Assembly: GCA_018710845.1 (NCBI GenBank)
Contig: DVJB01000048.1
Span: 1-64,000 of the forward strand
DNA length: 64,000 nucleotides
Origin: Candidatus Onthomonas avicola
Lineage (GTDB): Bacteria; Bacillota; Clostridia; Oscillospirales; Oscillospiraceae
Reading direction: 5' to 3'
Each line of letters starts with the position of its first letter. The first letter of the stretch is position 1. The translations under genes were made by a program, and so were the position numbers. This document shows positions 1 through 8,859 of this stretch, in pieces. The notes below the pieces were generated by a model. It did no database searches, was not told the DNA's origin, and was given only the letters and a program-made list of their open reading frames with translations.

Positions 1-971
1 GCCCTGCGCGCCTCCTCCTGCTCCCGGGGAAGCAGCGTCCGGAGGAACCACTCCAGGTTTCCCGCCGACGTCGGGCTGCTCTCCTCCACCAAATAGTAGC
101 CGTCCATGCAGAACATGGAGTTGAGGTCCACCGTTCCATTGGTCACCGGAGCGCGCCGGATATATTCGTTGATGCTCCAGGTTCCGGCCACCATGCACAG
201 CTCCGCCTCGCTGACCAGACCGGAGGCGATGCCGCAGGCGTCCACATCAAACATCCCCGCCGCCACCGGAATCCCCTCCAGCAGGCCGGTGAGCAGGCTG
301 GCCTCCCTCGTCACCGTTCCGCAGCAGTCACACGAGCGGCGCAGCGGCGGCAGTTTTTCATACAGCTCCCCCAACCCAAAGCAGCTCAGCAGTTCCTGGT
401 CATAGTCTCCGGTCCCAAGATTGACCAGATTTCCACCCGAAAAATCGGTGTATTCCCCGTAGGCTTCGCCGGTGAGCCGGTAGCGGATATAGTCCTTGAC
501 GGCAAAGACATACCTCGTCCGCTCCAGTACCTCCGGCCGCTCATCCCGCAGCCAGGCCAGCAGGCTCACCGGCTGACAGGCCAGGATGGTCTGGGCAGTC
601 TTGGGATAGATCCGCTCTGCCGTCCCATCCTCCTTCCAGTGTTTGGGATAGGCCCAAGCGCGCATGTCCGTGGAGAGGATCCCGGGAGCGGTTGGACGTC
701 CCTGCCCGTCTACCAGATAAAGCCCCTTTCCATGTCCGGACAGGGAGACGCCGGCAATCTGCTGCGGCGCGATTCCGCTCTTCTCCACCGCCCGGCGCAC
801 CGCCTGGGCATTGACGCGCCACAGTTCATCCATATCCCGCTCAGCGTAACCCGGACGCGGCGTCAGCGTCACCACCGGCACGCTGGCTTTGGCAATCTGC
901 ACGCCGTTTTCGTCAAACAGCGCCGCCTTGACAAAGGTACCGCCGTTGTCAATTCCCATCAGATATCTCAT
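1..971 (-). CDS. FGGY-family carbohydrate kinase, 3' end cut by window edge
   Basis: ATP-dependent sugar kinase; about 323 N-terminal residues are visible and the C-terminal lobe lies beyond base 1. The start MRYLMGIDNGGT carries the FGGY phosphate-binding DNGGT motif, and the GILSTDMRAWAYP and EESSPTSAGNLEWF blocks resemble L-xylulokinase (LyxK) relatives. It lies 74 bases downstream of the isomerase gene on the same strand, so the pair probably isomerises an aldose and phosphorylates the ketose. A full-length paralogue, clearly similar along the whole visible length, sits at 59143-60657. The sugar is not determined by sequence; L-rhamnulose, L-xylulose and D-ribulose are all possible for this family. 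ATG start chosen because the family motif begins immediately after it. Confidence 0.88.
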   Translation of the reverse strand, partial: MRYLMGIDNGGTFVKAALFDENGVQIAKASVPVVTLTPRPGYAERDMDELWRVNAQAVRRAVEKSGIAPQQIAGVSLSGHGKGLYLVDGQGRPTAPGILSTDMRAWAYPKHWKEDGTAERIYPKTAQTILACQPVSLLAWLRDERPEVLERTRYVFAVKDYIRYRLTGEAYGEYTDFSGGNLVNLGTGDYDQELLSCFGLGELYEKLPPLRRSCDCCGTVTREASLLTGLLEGIPVAAGMFDVDACGIASGLVSEAELCMVAGTWSINEYIRRAPVTNGTVDLNSMFCMDGYYLVEESSPTSAGNLEWFLRTLLPREQEEARR

Positions 972-1045
972 GGTCTATTTGCACCTCCGTACCTGCCGGC
1001 GGTTCTTCCGGGCGGTTGTCCACCCCCGTCCGCACTCCGCCGCGC

Positions 1046-2272
1046 TCAGCCGCGCAGACGCTCCAGCCAATCGCCGCCCGGGACGTCCTCCATCTCGCAG
1101 AACATATCCCAGACCAGACTGGCCGGCATACTCTTGCTCTCCTCCATCAGCACCAGGCGCCGGGTCAGGTCCCCTTCCGCCTCCGCCCGAATCAGCGTCT
1201 CCGACGGCTCGAGCAGCGCCAGCATCAGCGCCCGCCGCGTCGCCCGCGCACCGGTGACCGTGGCCGCAATCCGATCGACGCTGGCATCGAAATAGTCCGT
1301 CCCGATATGGACCCTCCGCAGACCGTCCCGCCCGCGGACGATCTCCTGCATGATGGCGCGCGTCTCGTCGTCCACGATGGGAACATGGTCACTGTCCCAG
1401 CGGACCGGACGGCTGACATGGAGCATGACCTCCTGTCCGAAGACGAGATAGGAGGAGAGTTTGGCCGCCACCGACTCCGTGGGGTGGAAATGGCCCGCAT
1501 CCAGGCAAATGATACAGTTCTGGCGGCTCATCACATAGTTCGTATAGAACTCATGTGAGCCGGTGACGTAGGCCTCGCTGCCAATGCCAAAAAGCTTGCT
1601 CTCCACTGAGTCAATATTATATTCCTTCGCAATTGGCTGGGCAAAAATTTGATCCAGAGAGTCGATCAGGCGTTCGCGGGGAGCGCACTTGTCCATCGTG
1701 CAGTCTTTATACCCATCCGGAATCCAGTGGTTGGTGATGCAGGGCTGTCCCAGCTCGCGGCCAAAGCGCTCTCCCACCAGACGGCTTCGCTTGCCATGCT
1801 CAATCCAAAACTGTCGCACCGATTCGTCCGCGCTGCTGAGCGTAAACCCGGAGTCCGCCATGGGATCATTGAAATACGTCGGGTTATAGTCCAGCCCTAT
1901 CCCGCGCTCGCGCGCAAAGGCAATCCAGCCGTCAAAGTGCTCCGGTCCGATCTCACAGCGCGAGAGCTTGGGCCCGTCGTGGTAGATCGCATGGAGCGCC
2001 AGCTTTGTCTTTCCCGGTATCAGGTCGAGTGCCCGGCTGAGATTGGACATGTACTCCTCCCGCGACCGCGGCTTTCCCGGCGCATTGCCGGTCGCGGCAA
2101 GTCCCCCGGAGAGGACGGCGTCAAAGTCCTCCAATCCCGTCAAATCATCAATCTGCCAGCAGTGCAGGCTGATCGGCGTCTCGCGCAGAATGCGCAGCAC
2201 CCGATCTGTGTCAACGCCCAAGGCGGCATACTGTTCCTTGGCAATTCGGTAGTTTTGCTCTGCTTTGCTCAT
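1046..2272 (-). CDS. rhaA: L-rhamnose isomerase family protein (408 aa)
   Basis: Cytoplasmic metal-dependent aldose-ketose isomerase; RhaA converts L-rhamnose to L-rhamnulose, and family members also act on L-mannose, L-lyxose, D-ribose or D-allose. Recognisable RhaA blocks are HCWQIDD near the N-terminus, SGGLAATGNAPGKPR, ALHAIYHDG, GLDYNPTYF, FGIGSEAYVTGSHEFY, LDAGHFHPTE (metal-site region) and LHVSRPVRWDSDH. The ATG at 2272 follows AGAAGGGAGG at good spacing; a longer frame upstream is rejected because it runs through the promoter. Length matches the family. It leads an operon with the kinase at 1-971 and is divergent from the nucleoside hydrolase. A second 408-residue copy is at 56796-58022. 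Confidence 0.9.
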   Translation of the reverse strand: MSKAEQNYRIAKEQYAALGVDTDRVLRILRETPISLHCWQIDDLTGLEDFDAVLSGGLAATGNAPGKPRSREEYMSNLSRALDLIPGKTKLALHAIYHDGPKLSRCEIGPEHFDGWIAFARERGIGLDYNPTYFNDPMADSGFTLSSADESVRQFWIEHGKRSRLVGERFGRELGQPCITNHWIPDGYKDCTMDKCAPRERLIDSLDQIFAQPIAKEYNIDSVESKLFGIGSEAYVTGSHEFYTNYVMSRQNCIICLDAGHFHPTESVAAKLSSYLVFGQEVMLHVSRPVRWDSDHVPIVDDETRAIMQEIVRGRDGLRRVHIGTDYFDASVDRIAATVTGARATRRALMLALLEPSETLIRAEAEGDLTRRLVLMEESKSMPASLVWDMFCEMEDVPGGDWLERLRG

Positions 2273-2342
2273 ATTTGATTCCTCCCTTCTGAGCAGTGGC
2301 TGATTCCATTTCTCATCAGCCAGTCTTCTATGCGGCAAAGAC

Positions 2343-2371
2343 ATTTTAACATGTAGTTGCATTTTTGTAAA
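2343..2371 (-). promoter_or_regulatory. Promoter of the rhaA-kinase operon
   Basis: On the minus strand TTTACA (2371-2366) and TAAAAT (2348-2343) are separated by 17 bases, about 70 bases before the rhaA start. It lies in the AT-rich divergent gap 2273-2620, which otherwise holds only the opposite promoter and the operator-like motifs listed here. Confidence 0.65.
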
Positions 2372-2383
2372 TACTTTCTCATT

Positions 2384-2392
2384 TTTACTAAA
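2384..2392. promoter_or_regulatory. Operator-like TTTACTAAA, upstream of the rhaA -35
   Basis: TTTACTAAA is a near-perfect palindrome (TTTA-C-TAAA). The identical nonamer recurs at 8697-8705 upstream of the ABC transporter promoter. Candidate binding site for the LacI-family protein at 8941-9969; this assignment is inference. Confidence 0.4.
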
Positions 2393-2549
2393 TAATTTAT
2401 TTTCTATTGCCCATGCGCCTCTAAAACGCTGTTGCAACTGTCCTCCTTTTCCTCTATTTTTAATACAGCGAAGCAGTGGGAGGTCACTTTCGCAACAAAT
2501 GCGATAGCCGCTCCTCTATTTTTCACTTGCCAGGAGTCCTTTTGTTTAG

Positions 2550-2563
2550 TTAATTTTAGTGTT
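2550..2563. promoter_or_regulatory. Operator-like TTAATTTTAGTGTT before the nucleoside hydrolase promoter
   Basis: TTAATTTTAGT (2550-2560) is the exact reverse complement of ACTAAAATTAA at 8886-8896 in the lacI-type gene promoter. TTTTAGTGTT (2554-2563) recurs at 8664-8673 inside the ABC transporter promoter. It sits just upstream of the -35 element at 2568. Confidence 0.45.
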
Positions 2564-2567
2564 CTCG

Positions 2568-2596
2568 TTGACTATTTTACAAATCATCTGTATAAT
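2568..2596 (+). promoter_or_regulatory. Sigma-A promoter of the nucleoside hydrolase gene
   Basis: TTGACT (2568-2573), a 17-base spacer and a perfect TATAAT (2591-2596) lie 25 bases before the start codon, so the untranslated leader is short. Confidence 0.85.
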
Positions 2597-2620
2597 AAGG
2601 TCAGAAAGGAGGCGCTGAAG

Positions 2621-3559
2621 ATGAGACGCCTGATCATTGACACAGACACCGGTTCCGATGATGTTTGGGCCATTATCGCCGCACTGCGCGCAACAGAAGA
2701 GGTCCGGGTGGAGGCCATCACCGTTGTCTGCGGAAACGTCCCTCTGGAGCTGTGCGTCAAAAACGCGTTGATCGCCTGCGAAGTTGCAAACACCTATTAT
2801 CCCCCCGTCTACCGCGGGATGTCCTGCCCCCTTGTGCGGGAAAAGCTGTTTACCGCCGATTATGTGCACGGCAGCGACGGCCTGGGGGAGATGCATCTGC
2901 CCGATCCCGAGCACCGTCCGGCAGAGGGCCATGCCGTGGACGCGATCATCGACCTTGTCACCGCCAACCCCGGAGAGCTGGAAATCATCACCCTTGGCCC
3001 GCTGACCAATCTGGCTATGGCGCTCCGAAAGGAGCCAGCCATCGCGCAGCAGATCAAAAAGCTCTGGATCATGGGCGGCACCGGCTTTGACCAGGGGAAC
3101 GCCACACCGGCGGCGGAGTTCAACATTTATGTCGATCCGGAGGCGGCGAGCATTGTCCTGCATGCCGGCGTCGACGCCGTCTGGGTCACCTGGGACGTCG
3201 CGCGTTCCGGCACCGAGATCACCCCGAAGGATGTCTCCTGGCTTCTGGAGCAGCATCACCCGGTCGCCGACTTCTGCTACCGCTGCACCCAGTCCTTGCG
3301 GGAATACGACCAGAAGAAATTTGGCCACGAATCTTTCGGCATCATCGACAGCGTCATTATGATGGCACTGCTCTATCCGGATATCATGCGGGACGTCTAC
3401 GATGCCTACTGCGAGGTAGAGCTCAATCGCGGGATCGCCTATGGTTACTTCTCCATCGACAAGCACCACCAGCTGCACAAACCCAGTAACGCGACCATCT
3501 GCTCTGTCGTAGACGCGGCGGCGTATAAACGCCATCTCTTCCAACTGCTCACACGCTGA
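2621..3559 (+). CDS. Inosine/uridine-preferring nucleoside hydrolase family (312 aa)
   Basis: Hydrolyses the N-glycosidic bond of ribonucleosides to a free base and ribose. The calcium/ribose-binding motif DTDTGSDD is at residues 7-14, and the family blocks ITLGPLTNLA, IMGGT and PAAEFNIYVDPEAA follow; length is normal. The ATG at 2621 follows AGAAAGGAGG; the frame extends further upstream but only through the promoter. It is divergent from the rhaA-kinase operon and faces, tail to tail, a BMP-type transporter operon of the class that often carries nucleosides. Together they suggest uptake and hydrolysis of a nucleoside-like compound. Substrate preference (purine or pyrimidine) cannot be read from sequence. 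Confidence 0.92.
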   Translation: MRRLIIDTDTGSDDVWAIIAALRATEEVRVEAITVVCGNVPLELCVKNALIACEVANTYYPPVYRGMSCPLVREKLFTADYVHGSDGLGEMHLPDPEHRPAEGHAVDAIIDLVTANPGELEIITLGPLTNLAMALRKEPAIAQQIKKLWIMGGTGFDQGNATPAAEFNIYVDPEAASIVLHAGVDAVWVTWDVARSGTEITPKDVSWLLEQHHPVADFCYRCTQSLREYDQKKFGHESFGIIDSVIMMALLYPDIMRDVYDAYCEVELNRGIAYGYFSIDKHHQLHKPSNATICSVVDAAAYKRHLFQLLTR

Positions 3560-3625
3560 GGCAGCATCGCCGCATAGCGCCGCTCCGACTGGCTCGGGCG
3601 GACAGATTCTCTCCCCTTCGACTGG

Positions 3626-3672
3626 AAAACCCTCCCGCCGCCGGTCTCTCCGGCTGGAACGGGAGGGTTTTT
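3626..3672. terminator. Bidirectional intrinsic terminator
   Basis: AAAACCCTCCCG (3626-3637) pairs with CGGGAGGGTTTT (3660-3671) and ends in a T run. A-tract and T-tract flank the stem, so it can stop both the nucleoside hydrolase gene and the converging ABC operon. Confidence 0.85.
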
Positions 3673-3683
3673 GTCTCAGTAAA

Positions 3684-4625
3684 TCACTTCTTATAGGCGA
3701 AGTATTTTCCCTCTGCCCGAGGTGCGCGCGAGGATTTGGAGAAAAAGATCAGCACCAACAGCGTGACCACATACGGGAAGATCCGCAGGAAAAGGGGCGG
3801 TACCGCCGCCAGCGAGGGCCAAAGCGTGGAAATCTGTGCCACTGTCAGCGCCATACCGAAGAACAGCGTGGCAAAGAGCACCCCAAATGTGCGCCACTGC
3901 CCGAAAATCAGGCCCGCAAGGGCGACAAAGCCCAATCCGTTCACATTTCCGGTCGACTGCCCGGCAATGGTCAGCGCGTAAATCGCCCCGCCCAGTCCGG
4001 CAAACGCCCCGGAGATCATCACACCGGCATACCGGATACGGGCGACGTGAATGCCCGCCGCCTCGGCAGACTCCGGATACTCTCCGCAGGCGCGCAGGCG
4101 CAGCCCAAACGGCGTCCGCTCAATCACGTACCAGGAGAGCACCGTCAAGCCGAACACCAGCCATGTCGTCACATAGGTATTGCGGAAGAGAATCGGGCCA
4201 ATCACTGGCAGAGAGGAGAGGATCGGCACATCAAACCGCGGCAGGCTGTTAATAACGATAATGCTCACTCCCACGATCTGCCGCGACAGGTAGACGCCCA
4301 GCGCCGCCGCCAGCAGGTTCAGCGCTGTGCCGCAGATGGTCTGGTTTGCGTTGAGCTGAATGCTCGCAAACGCCAGCAGCAGGGAAAAGAGAATCCCAAC
4401 CACGATTGCGAGCAAAATGCCGATCGAGGCCGCCGCATTGTATCCGCACAGCTCCGTCAACAGCGTCACGCACAGGGCACCGGAGAGGGCGCCGAAAATC
4501 ATAATGCCGTCCAGCGCAATATTGATAATGCCGCACCGCTCGGCAAACATGCCCCCCAGGGCGGTGATCAAAATCGGGATGGCATACGCGATGGCGTAGG
4601 GCGCCATATTCAGCAAAGTGCTCAC
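3684..4625 (-). CDS. ABC transporter permease, BMP/NupQ type (313 aa)
   Basis: Integral membrane subunit of a BMP-family sugar/nucleoside importer. It has about eight to nine hydrophobic segments and the family signatures RCGIINIALDGIM near residue 30 and RLRACGEYPESAEAAGI near residue 180, the cytoplasmic loop that docks on the ATPase. The GTG start overlaps the preceding permease stop by four bases (GTGA), indicating translational coupling. It is last in an operon of binding protein, ATPase, permease, permease and is followed by the bidirectional terminator at 3626. It resembles Bacillus NupQ; nucleoside transport is likely because the neighbour is a nucleoside hydrolase, but ribose-type sugars are possible. 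Confidence 0.88.
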   Translation of the reverse strand: MSTLLNMAPYAIAYAIPILITALGGMFAERCGIINIALDGIMIFGALSGALCVTLLTELCGYNAAASIGILLAIVVGILFSLLLAFASIQLNANQTICGTALNLLAAALGVYLSRQIVGVSIIVINSLPRFDVPILSSLPVIGPILFRNTYVTTWLVFGLTVLSWYVIERTPFGLRLRACGEYPESAEAAGIHVARIRYAGVMISGAFAGLGGAIYALTIAGQSTGNVNGLGFVALAGLIFGQWRTFGVLFATLFFGMALTVAQISTLWPSLAAVPPLFLRIFPYVVTLLVLIFFSKSSRAPRAEGKYFAYKK

Positions 4626-5743
4626 TGTACCTCTCCTCCTCTCTCGCCCGGTGTCTTCCCCGCCTTTGCCCGCTGCCGGCGCCGCTTCACCCAGGCGGAC
4701 AGCCGGTCAAAGTACAGGTCCACCAGTTTGCTGATGGCGGCAAAATAGATGATAATCGCAATGATGGTGTCGGCAATCTCCGGGGCCACGTGGATCATGG
4801 CGTTCATGAATCCTTTGCCGGTCTGCAAAATGGCGAAAAAGATGGCGGCAAAGATCACACCCACCGGAGAGAGATTTCCCAGCAACGCCACTGCAATGCC
4901 GTCAAAGCCCTGAGACGGCTGGACACCAATGCGGATGGAGCTGGAGTAGCCGCAGTAATACGCCACTCCGGCCAGACCGGCCAGCGCCCCGGCAATCGCC
5001 ATGGCCAGGACCGTGTTTCGTCCCACGCTGATGCCGCCATACTCGGCGGCCTCTGCGTTAAAGCCGACCGCCTTCATATTGTAGCCCGTCACTGTATACT
5101 TCAGCAAGAACTGCACAAAAAGGACGGAGGCAAGCGCGATCACGAACGCCCAGTTGAAGCTGCTGCTGCCCGTCAGTTCATAGAGCCATGGGGAGCGAAG
5201 CGAGGCTGCGTCCGGGATCGTCTGCGACTCGGTGAGCATGCTGGGAGACTGAAAGAAGTCGGATACGATATAATAGACGCTCCAATGGGCGATCCAGTTC
5301 ATCATAATGCCGGAAACCACCTCATTGACGTTAAAGCGGGATTTCAAAAGTCCCTGGATTCCACCCCAGATTGCCCCGGCCAGCAGGCCCGCGAGTACGA
5401 CAGCGGGCATGAGAATCACGCGCGGCGCATCCAGTGTCAGCGCGACAATTACACTGGCCAGCCCGGCGATCATCATCTGCCCCGTCGCGCCAATGTTAAA
5501 CAGTCCCGTCTTATAGGCAAATGTGACCGACAGACCGGTAAAAATCAGGGGAATGGCGTTGGCAAAGGTGTTAAACAGCCGCGTCACGGTAGACAGGCCG
5601 CCCTGGAACAAATATAGAAAGCACTCCAGCGGATTCGCCTGGCTCGCCAGCAGCAAAAACGCCCCCATGACAAAGCCAAACAGAATGGCCAGGATAGACA
5701 CCAGCAGCGGCCGGAGCCAGGCGGCCTTTCCTTTTTTAACCAT
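4622..5743 (-). CDS. ABC transporter permease, BMP/NupP type (373 aa)
   Basis: First permease of the BMP-type importer. Hydrophobic segments alternate with the family motifs KTGLFNIGATGQM near residue 85 and NVNEVVSGIMMNWIA near residue 140; the loop with KAVGFNAEAAEYGGI near residue 225 is the predicted ATPase contact. A basic C-terminal tail (VKRRRQRAKAGK) is cytoplasmic. The start overlaps the ATPase gene end by eight bases and its stop overlaps the next permease start, so the three genes are tightly coupled. It most resembles NupP/YufP proteins. The pair of different permeases implies a heterodimeric channel. Confidence 0.88.
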   Translation of the reverse strand: MVKKGKAAWLRPLLVSILAILFGFVMGAFLLLASQANPLECFLYLFQGGLSTVTRLFNTFANAIPLIFTGLSVTFAYKTGLFNIGATGQMMIAGLASVIVALTLDAPRVILMPAVVLAGLLAGAIWGGIQGLLKSRFNVNEVVSGIMMNWIAHWSVYYIVSDFFQSPSMLTESQTIPDAASLRSPWLYELTGSSSFNWAFVIALASVLFVQFLLKYTVTGYNMKAVGFNAEAAEYGGISVGRNTVLAMAIAGALAGLAGVAYYCGYSSSIRIGVQPSQGFDGIAVALLGNLSPVGVIFAAIFFAILQTGKGFMNAMIHVAPEIADTIIAIIIYFAAISKLVDLYFDRLSAWVKRRRQRAKAGKTPGERGGEVQ

Positions 5744-7265
5744 GTCGTTCCTCCTTCCGGGCGACTCCGGCCATCATCAGTCCCACGTTGGATTCGTTGG
5801 CATCCGCCTGTGCCAGCTCCCCAATCAGGCAGCCATTGTTCACCGCGATAATCCGGTCAGAGAGCTCCAACACCTCGTCCAGCTCCAAAGAGACAAGCAG
5901 AATTGCCTTTCCCCGCCGGCGTTCTTCCAGCAGGCGGCGATGGATATACTCGATGGACCCGACATCCAGTCCGCGGGTGGGCTGCACGGCAATCAGCAGG
6001 CGGTGCTCTTTTTCCAGTTCCCGCCCGATAATCGCCTTTTGCTGATTTCCGCCGGAAAGACTGCCGGCCGTTGAGGCCGTCCCCTCGCTGGAGCGAATGT
6101 CAAAGTTTTCTATGATTTGCTCCGCATGGCGGTGCATCTCCGCCCGGCATAGCAGGCCATGCCTGGAAAAAGGAGGGTCAGCGCATGTGCCCAGCACCAG
6201 ATTCTCTTCCAGGGTAAAATCCAGCACCAATCCCCGGCGCTGGCGGTCCTCAGGGATATGGGAAAGTCCGGCGTGAATCCGTTCCTGCACCGACAGGTGC
6301 GTGATCTCCCGTTCCCCAAGCCAGATCTGTCCGCCGCAGGACGGACGCAGGCCGGCGATGGCCTCCACCAGCTCTGTCTGGCCGTTTCCGTCCACGCCCG
6401 CGATTCCGACAATCTCTCCCTCTCTCACCTGAAAGGAAAAATGTTTCAGCCCCATGGCGCCCAAATTGTTTTTGACGCTCAGGTCTTCCACGCGCAGGAC
6501 GCAGGCCCCGGCGTCTTGCGGCTCCTTGTCCAGCTGAAAGGAGACCTTTCTTCCCACCATCTGGTCCGCCATCTGCTGCGAGCTCGTCTCCTGAACCGAG
6601 ACCGTGTCCACCAGCTTCCCGCGTCGGATAATCGCACAGCGGTCTGCTACCTGCTTGATCTCCTTGAGCTTATGCGTAATCAAAATGATCGACTTGCCCT
6701 GTGCGGCCAGATTCCGCATGATCTGCATCAGCTCGTCGATCTCACGCGGCATCAGCACCGCCGTCGGCTCATCAAAGATCAGAATCTCCGCATCGCGGTA
6801 CAGCATCTTCAATATCTCTGTCCGCTGCTGCATGCCGACTGTGATCGACTCAATCCGCGCATCCGGGTCAATCTCCAACCCATAGGTCTCCGACAGCTCC
6901 CGCACACGCTTCGCTGCCTGTTTTAAATTGATATAGCAGAAATTACCCGGCTCCTGACCGAGCACGATGTTTTCCGTCACAGTAAAGTTGTGTACCAGCT
7001 TAAAATGCTGGTGCACCATGCCAATCCCCAGGCGATTGGCGTCACGGGGATTCTTGATGTCCGCCTTTTTGCCGTGAATCAGAATCTCTCCTTCATCGGC
7101 GGCATAGAGCCCCATCAGTATATTCATCAATGTCGTCTTCCCCGCGCCGTTCTCCCCCAGCAGGGCCAGGATCTCGCCCCGGTGCAGCTGCAGCGAAATG
7201 TGATCATTGGCACGCAGTCCGGGAAAATCCTTCACAATTCCCCGCATTTCCAACACAACGTCCAT
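5736..7265 (-). CDS. Sugar/nucleoside ABC transporter ATP-binding protein, two ABC domains (509 aa)
   Basis: Cytoplasmic ATPase of the BMP-type importer, with two tandem nucleotide-binding domains as in NupO and RbsA. The N-terminal domain has Walker A LGENGAGKTTLMN near residue 35 and Walker B LIFDEPTAVL. The C-terminal domain has a degenerate Walker A (GVDGNGQTEL), usual for this family, then LSGGNQQKAIIGRE near residue 400 and a variant Walker B (LLIAVQPTRGLDVG). AAGGAGG precedes the ATG at 7265. It lies 95 bases after the binding-protein gene, with a hairpin between them that could lower ATPase and permease expression relative to the binding protein. Confidence 0.92.
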   Translation of the reverse strand: MDVVLEMRGIVKDFPGLRANDHISLQLHRGEILALLGENGAGKTTLMNILMGLYAADEGEILIHGKKADIKNPRDANRLGIGMVHQHFKLVHNFTVTENIVLGQEPGNFCYINLKQAAKRVRELSETYGLEIDPDARIESITVGMQQRTEILKMLYRDAEILIFDEPTAVLMPREIDELMQIMRNLAAQGKSIILITHKLKEIKQVADRCAIIRRGKLVDTVSVQETSSQQMADQMVGRKVSFQLDKEPQDAGACVLRVEDLSVKNNLGAMGLKHFSFQVREGEIVGIAGVDGNGQTELVEAIAGLRPSCGGQIWLGEREITHLSVQERIHAGLSHIPEDRQRRGLVLDFTLEENLVLGTCADPPFSRHGLLCRAEMHRHAEQIIENFDIRSSEGTASTAGSLSGGNQQKAIIGRELEKEHRLLIAVQPTRGLDVGSIEYIHRRLLEERRRGKAILLVSLELDEVLELSDRIIAVNNGCLIGELAQADANESNVGLMMAGVARKEERHG

Positions 7266-7313
7266 CTGAGTGAATACCTCCTTCCCTCCGCAGACAGGCC
7301 GTTCCGAAGGAAA

Positions 7314-7343
7314 AGAGAGGCGGAGGTCACCCCCTGCCTCTCT
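7314..7343 (-). terminator. Intercistronic hairpin, likely partial terminator
   Basis: On the minus strand AGAGAGGC pairs with GCCTCTCT, followed by TTTCC. It stands between the binding-protein gene and the ATPase gene, a common position for an attenuating or mRNA-stabilising hairpin. Confidence 0.5.
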
Positions 7344-7360
7344 CTCGCCTTTCCTCCGTA

Positions 7361-8542
7361 TCAGTTCCAGGCAGTGACGTCAACCATTTCCTTGCTGACG
7401 ACATACTCCCCGCTGGCAATCTTCTCCGTCATCTCATCCACGAGCGCCTGGGTCTCTTCGCTGAAGTTGGGATTCACTTCCGGGCAGGAGAGCGCTCCGC
7501 TGGCCACGTCCAGCACCAGATACTCCCCTCCGGGGTAGTTCCCGTTCAGATACTGCTCGATCACGTAGTATGCGGAGTTTCCGACCTGCTTCATGGTAGT
7601 CGTCATGGTAACGGAGTGCTCCCCGTCCGAGAGCAGGCCGTCCTCGTACTGGTCAGAGTCGCAGCCGACCACCCAGACGGACTCTCCGTTTTCCGCGCGG
7701 GACTTGGCCTCGTTAAACGCACCCAAGCTGGTAGAACCCGCCGCGGCATAAATCAGATTGATGCCATTTTCATACATCTGCGCGGCAATCTGCTGGCCGA
7801 GCGCCGCATCGCTGTAGGTGCCGCTCCAGACAAAGTTGTCCGCGTTCAGGTGAATATCGGTGCCATAGTTTTCGTTGGCGTAGATGACCCCCTGCATAAA
7901 GCCGGTGATGAAGAGCTTCGTATGATCGGTCTCCACGCCGAACAGGCCGCCAAACTCTCCCTCTTTCAGCTGCAGAGCGGAGCCAAAGCCAGCCAGGAAG
8001 CCACCCTGTTCCGCGTCGTAGTCAATCGCCACCGTGTTATCGGCAATATAATAAGTATCCGCATCTGCGTCCTGCGGCGCGGTGTCGATGGTGACAAACA
8101 TGACGTCCGGATAGAGGCTCTGCGCCTCAAAGGCCGCCTGCTGGAAGCTGAAACCGGGCATCACAATCATCTGATATCCGGCGTCCACCAGATCCCCGAT
8201 CGCTTCCACTGTGGCCGTGGTGGAGTCGTCGCTGGACTGCAGATAGCCGATCTCCACACCGAGCTCCTCCTCCGCCCGCTGCAGGCCTTCCCAGGCAGAC
8301 TGAATAAAGGATTTGTCATCAATCGAAGAGGTGCCGCAGCACAGGCCGACCTTCAGTGTTGTCTGTCCCGCTTCGTCGGACGCGGTCTCCGTCTCCTCCT
8401 CTGTGCCCGTGCCCGTCTCCTCTTCAGAGGCTTGTCCTCCATCCGCAGGCTGGTCGTCCGGTGTGTCAGTGTTGCCCCCGCAGGCTGTCAGACAGGCCAG
8501 CAGCAGGCAGATGCTCACAAACAGGCTAAGCAGTTTTTTCAT
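7361..8542 (-). CDS. BMP-family substrate-binding lipoprotein of ABC transporter (393 aa)
   Basis: Extracytoplasmic binding protein for the importer encoded downstream. A signal peptide ends in the lipobox LTAC with Cys21 as the lipidated residue; a Glu/Thr-rich linker to about residue 65 tethers the domain to the membrane. The BMP domain follows: LKVGLCCGTSSIDDKSF, the GYQMIVMPGFSF region, GLFGVETDHTKLFITGF and NLIYAAAGSTSLGAF. The ATG at 8542 follows GGGAGGT; a longer frame is rejected because it reads through the leader. Family ligands are nucleosides and related sugars. It is transcribed from the promoter at 8652-8680 and is divergent from the LacI-type regulator. Confidence 0.92.
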   Translation of the reverse strand: MKKLLSLFVSICLLLACLTACGGNTDTPDDQPADGGQASEEETGTGTEEETETASDEAGQTTLKVGLCCGTSSIDDKSFIQSAWEGLQRAEEELGVEIGYLQSSDDSTTATVEAIGDLVDAGYQMIVMPGFSFQQAAFEAQSLYPDVMFVTIDTAPQDADADTYYIADNTVAIDYDAEQGGFLAGFGSALQLKEGEFGGLFGVETDHTKLFITGFMQGVIYANENYGTDIHLNADNFVWSGTYSDAALGQQIAAQMYENGINLIYAAAGSTSLGAFNEAKSRAENGESVWVVGCDSDQYEDGLLSDGEHSVTMTTTMKQVGNSAYYVIEQYLNGNYPGGEYLVLDVASGALSCPEVNPNFSEETQALVDEMTEKIASGEYVVSKEMVDVTAWN

Positions 8543-8651
8543 TATAATACCTCCCATTTCATCGCCACATATTTCCCCTGTGGCATAAATTGACCCTTTG
8601 CCGCCCATCCGGGCGGCCCTCCGATGTGTTTCCTCCCTCTTGTTTTGTCAT

Positions 8652-8680
8652 AGTCTATCATTGTTTTAGTGTTTTGTCAA
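8652..8680 (-). promoter_or_regulatory. Promoter of the BMP-ABC transporter operon
   Basis: On the minus strand TTGACA (8680-8675), a 17-base spacer and TAGACT (8657-8652). The spacer contains the TTTTAGTGTT motif (8664-8673), so a bound repressor would block RNA polymerase. Confidence 0.75.
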
Positions 8681-8705
8681 TCTATTTTATTTACAATTTA
8701 CTAAA
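8664..8705. promoter_or_regulatory. Two operator-like TTTAGT motifs in the transporter promoter region
   Basis: TTTTAGTGTT at 8664-8673 lies between the -35 and -10 elements. TTTACTAAA at 8697-8705 lies upstream of the -35. Each is shared exactly with the rhaA/nucleoside hydrolase gap (2554-2563 and 2384-2392). Two sites about 33 bases apart would allow cooperative or looped repression. Confidence 0.45.
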
Positions 8706-8859
8706 ATATCGGTGATGATTTTATCTCCGTCGCCGTGTCCGCGACAAAGCGTTCCTGCTTTTGGCCGTTCACCTCTCTTTTCTCTGACGGGTTCACTTTC
8801 TTGTCTTTGCCCTATATTGGGGAATGGTAAGATTCCTCTCTCAATTTCCGGCAATGCAA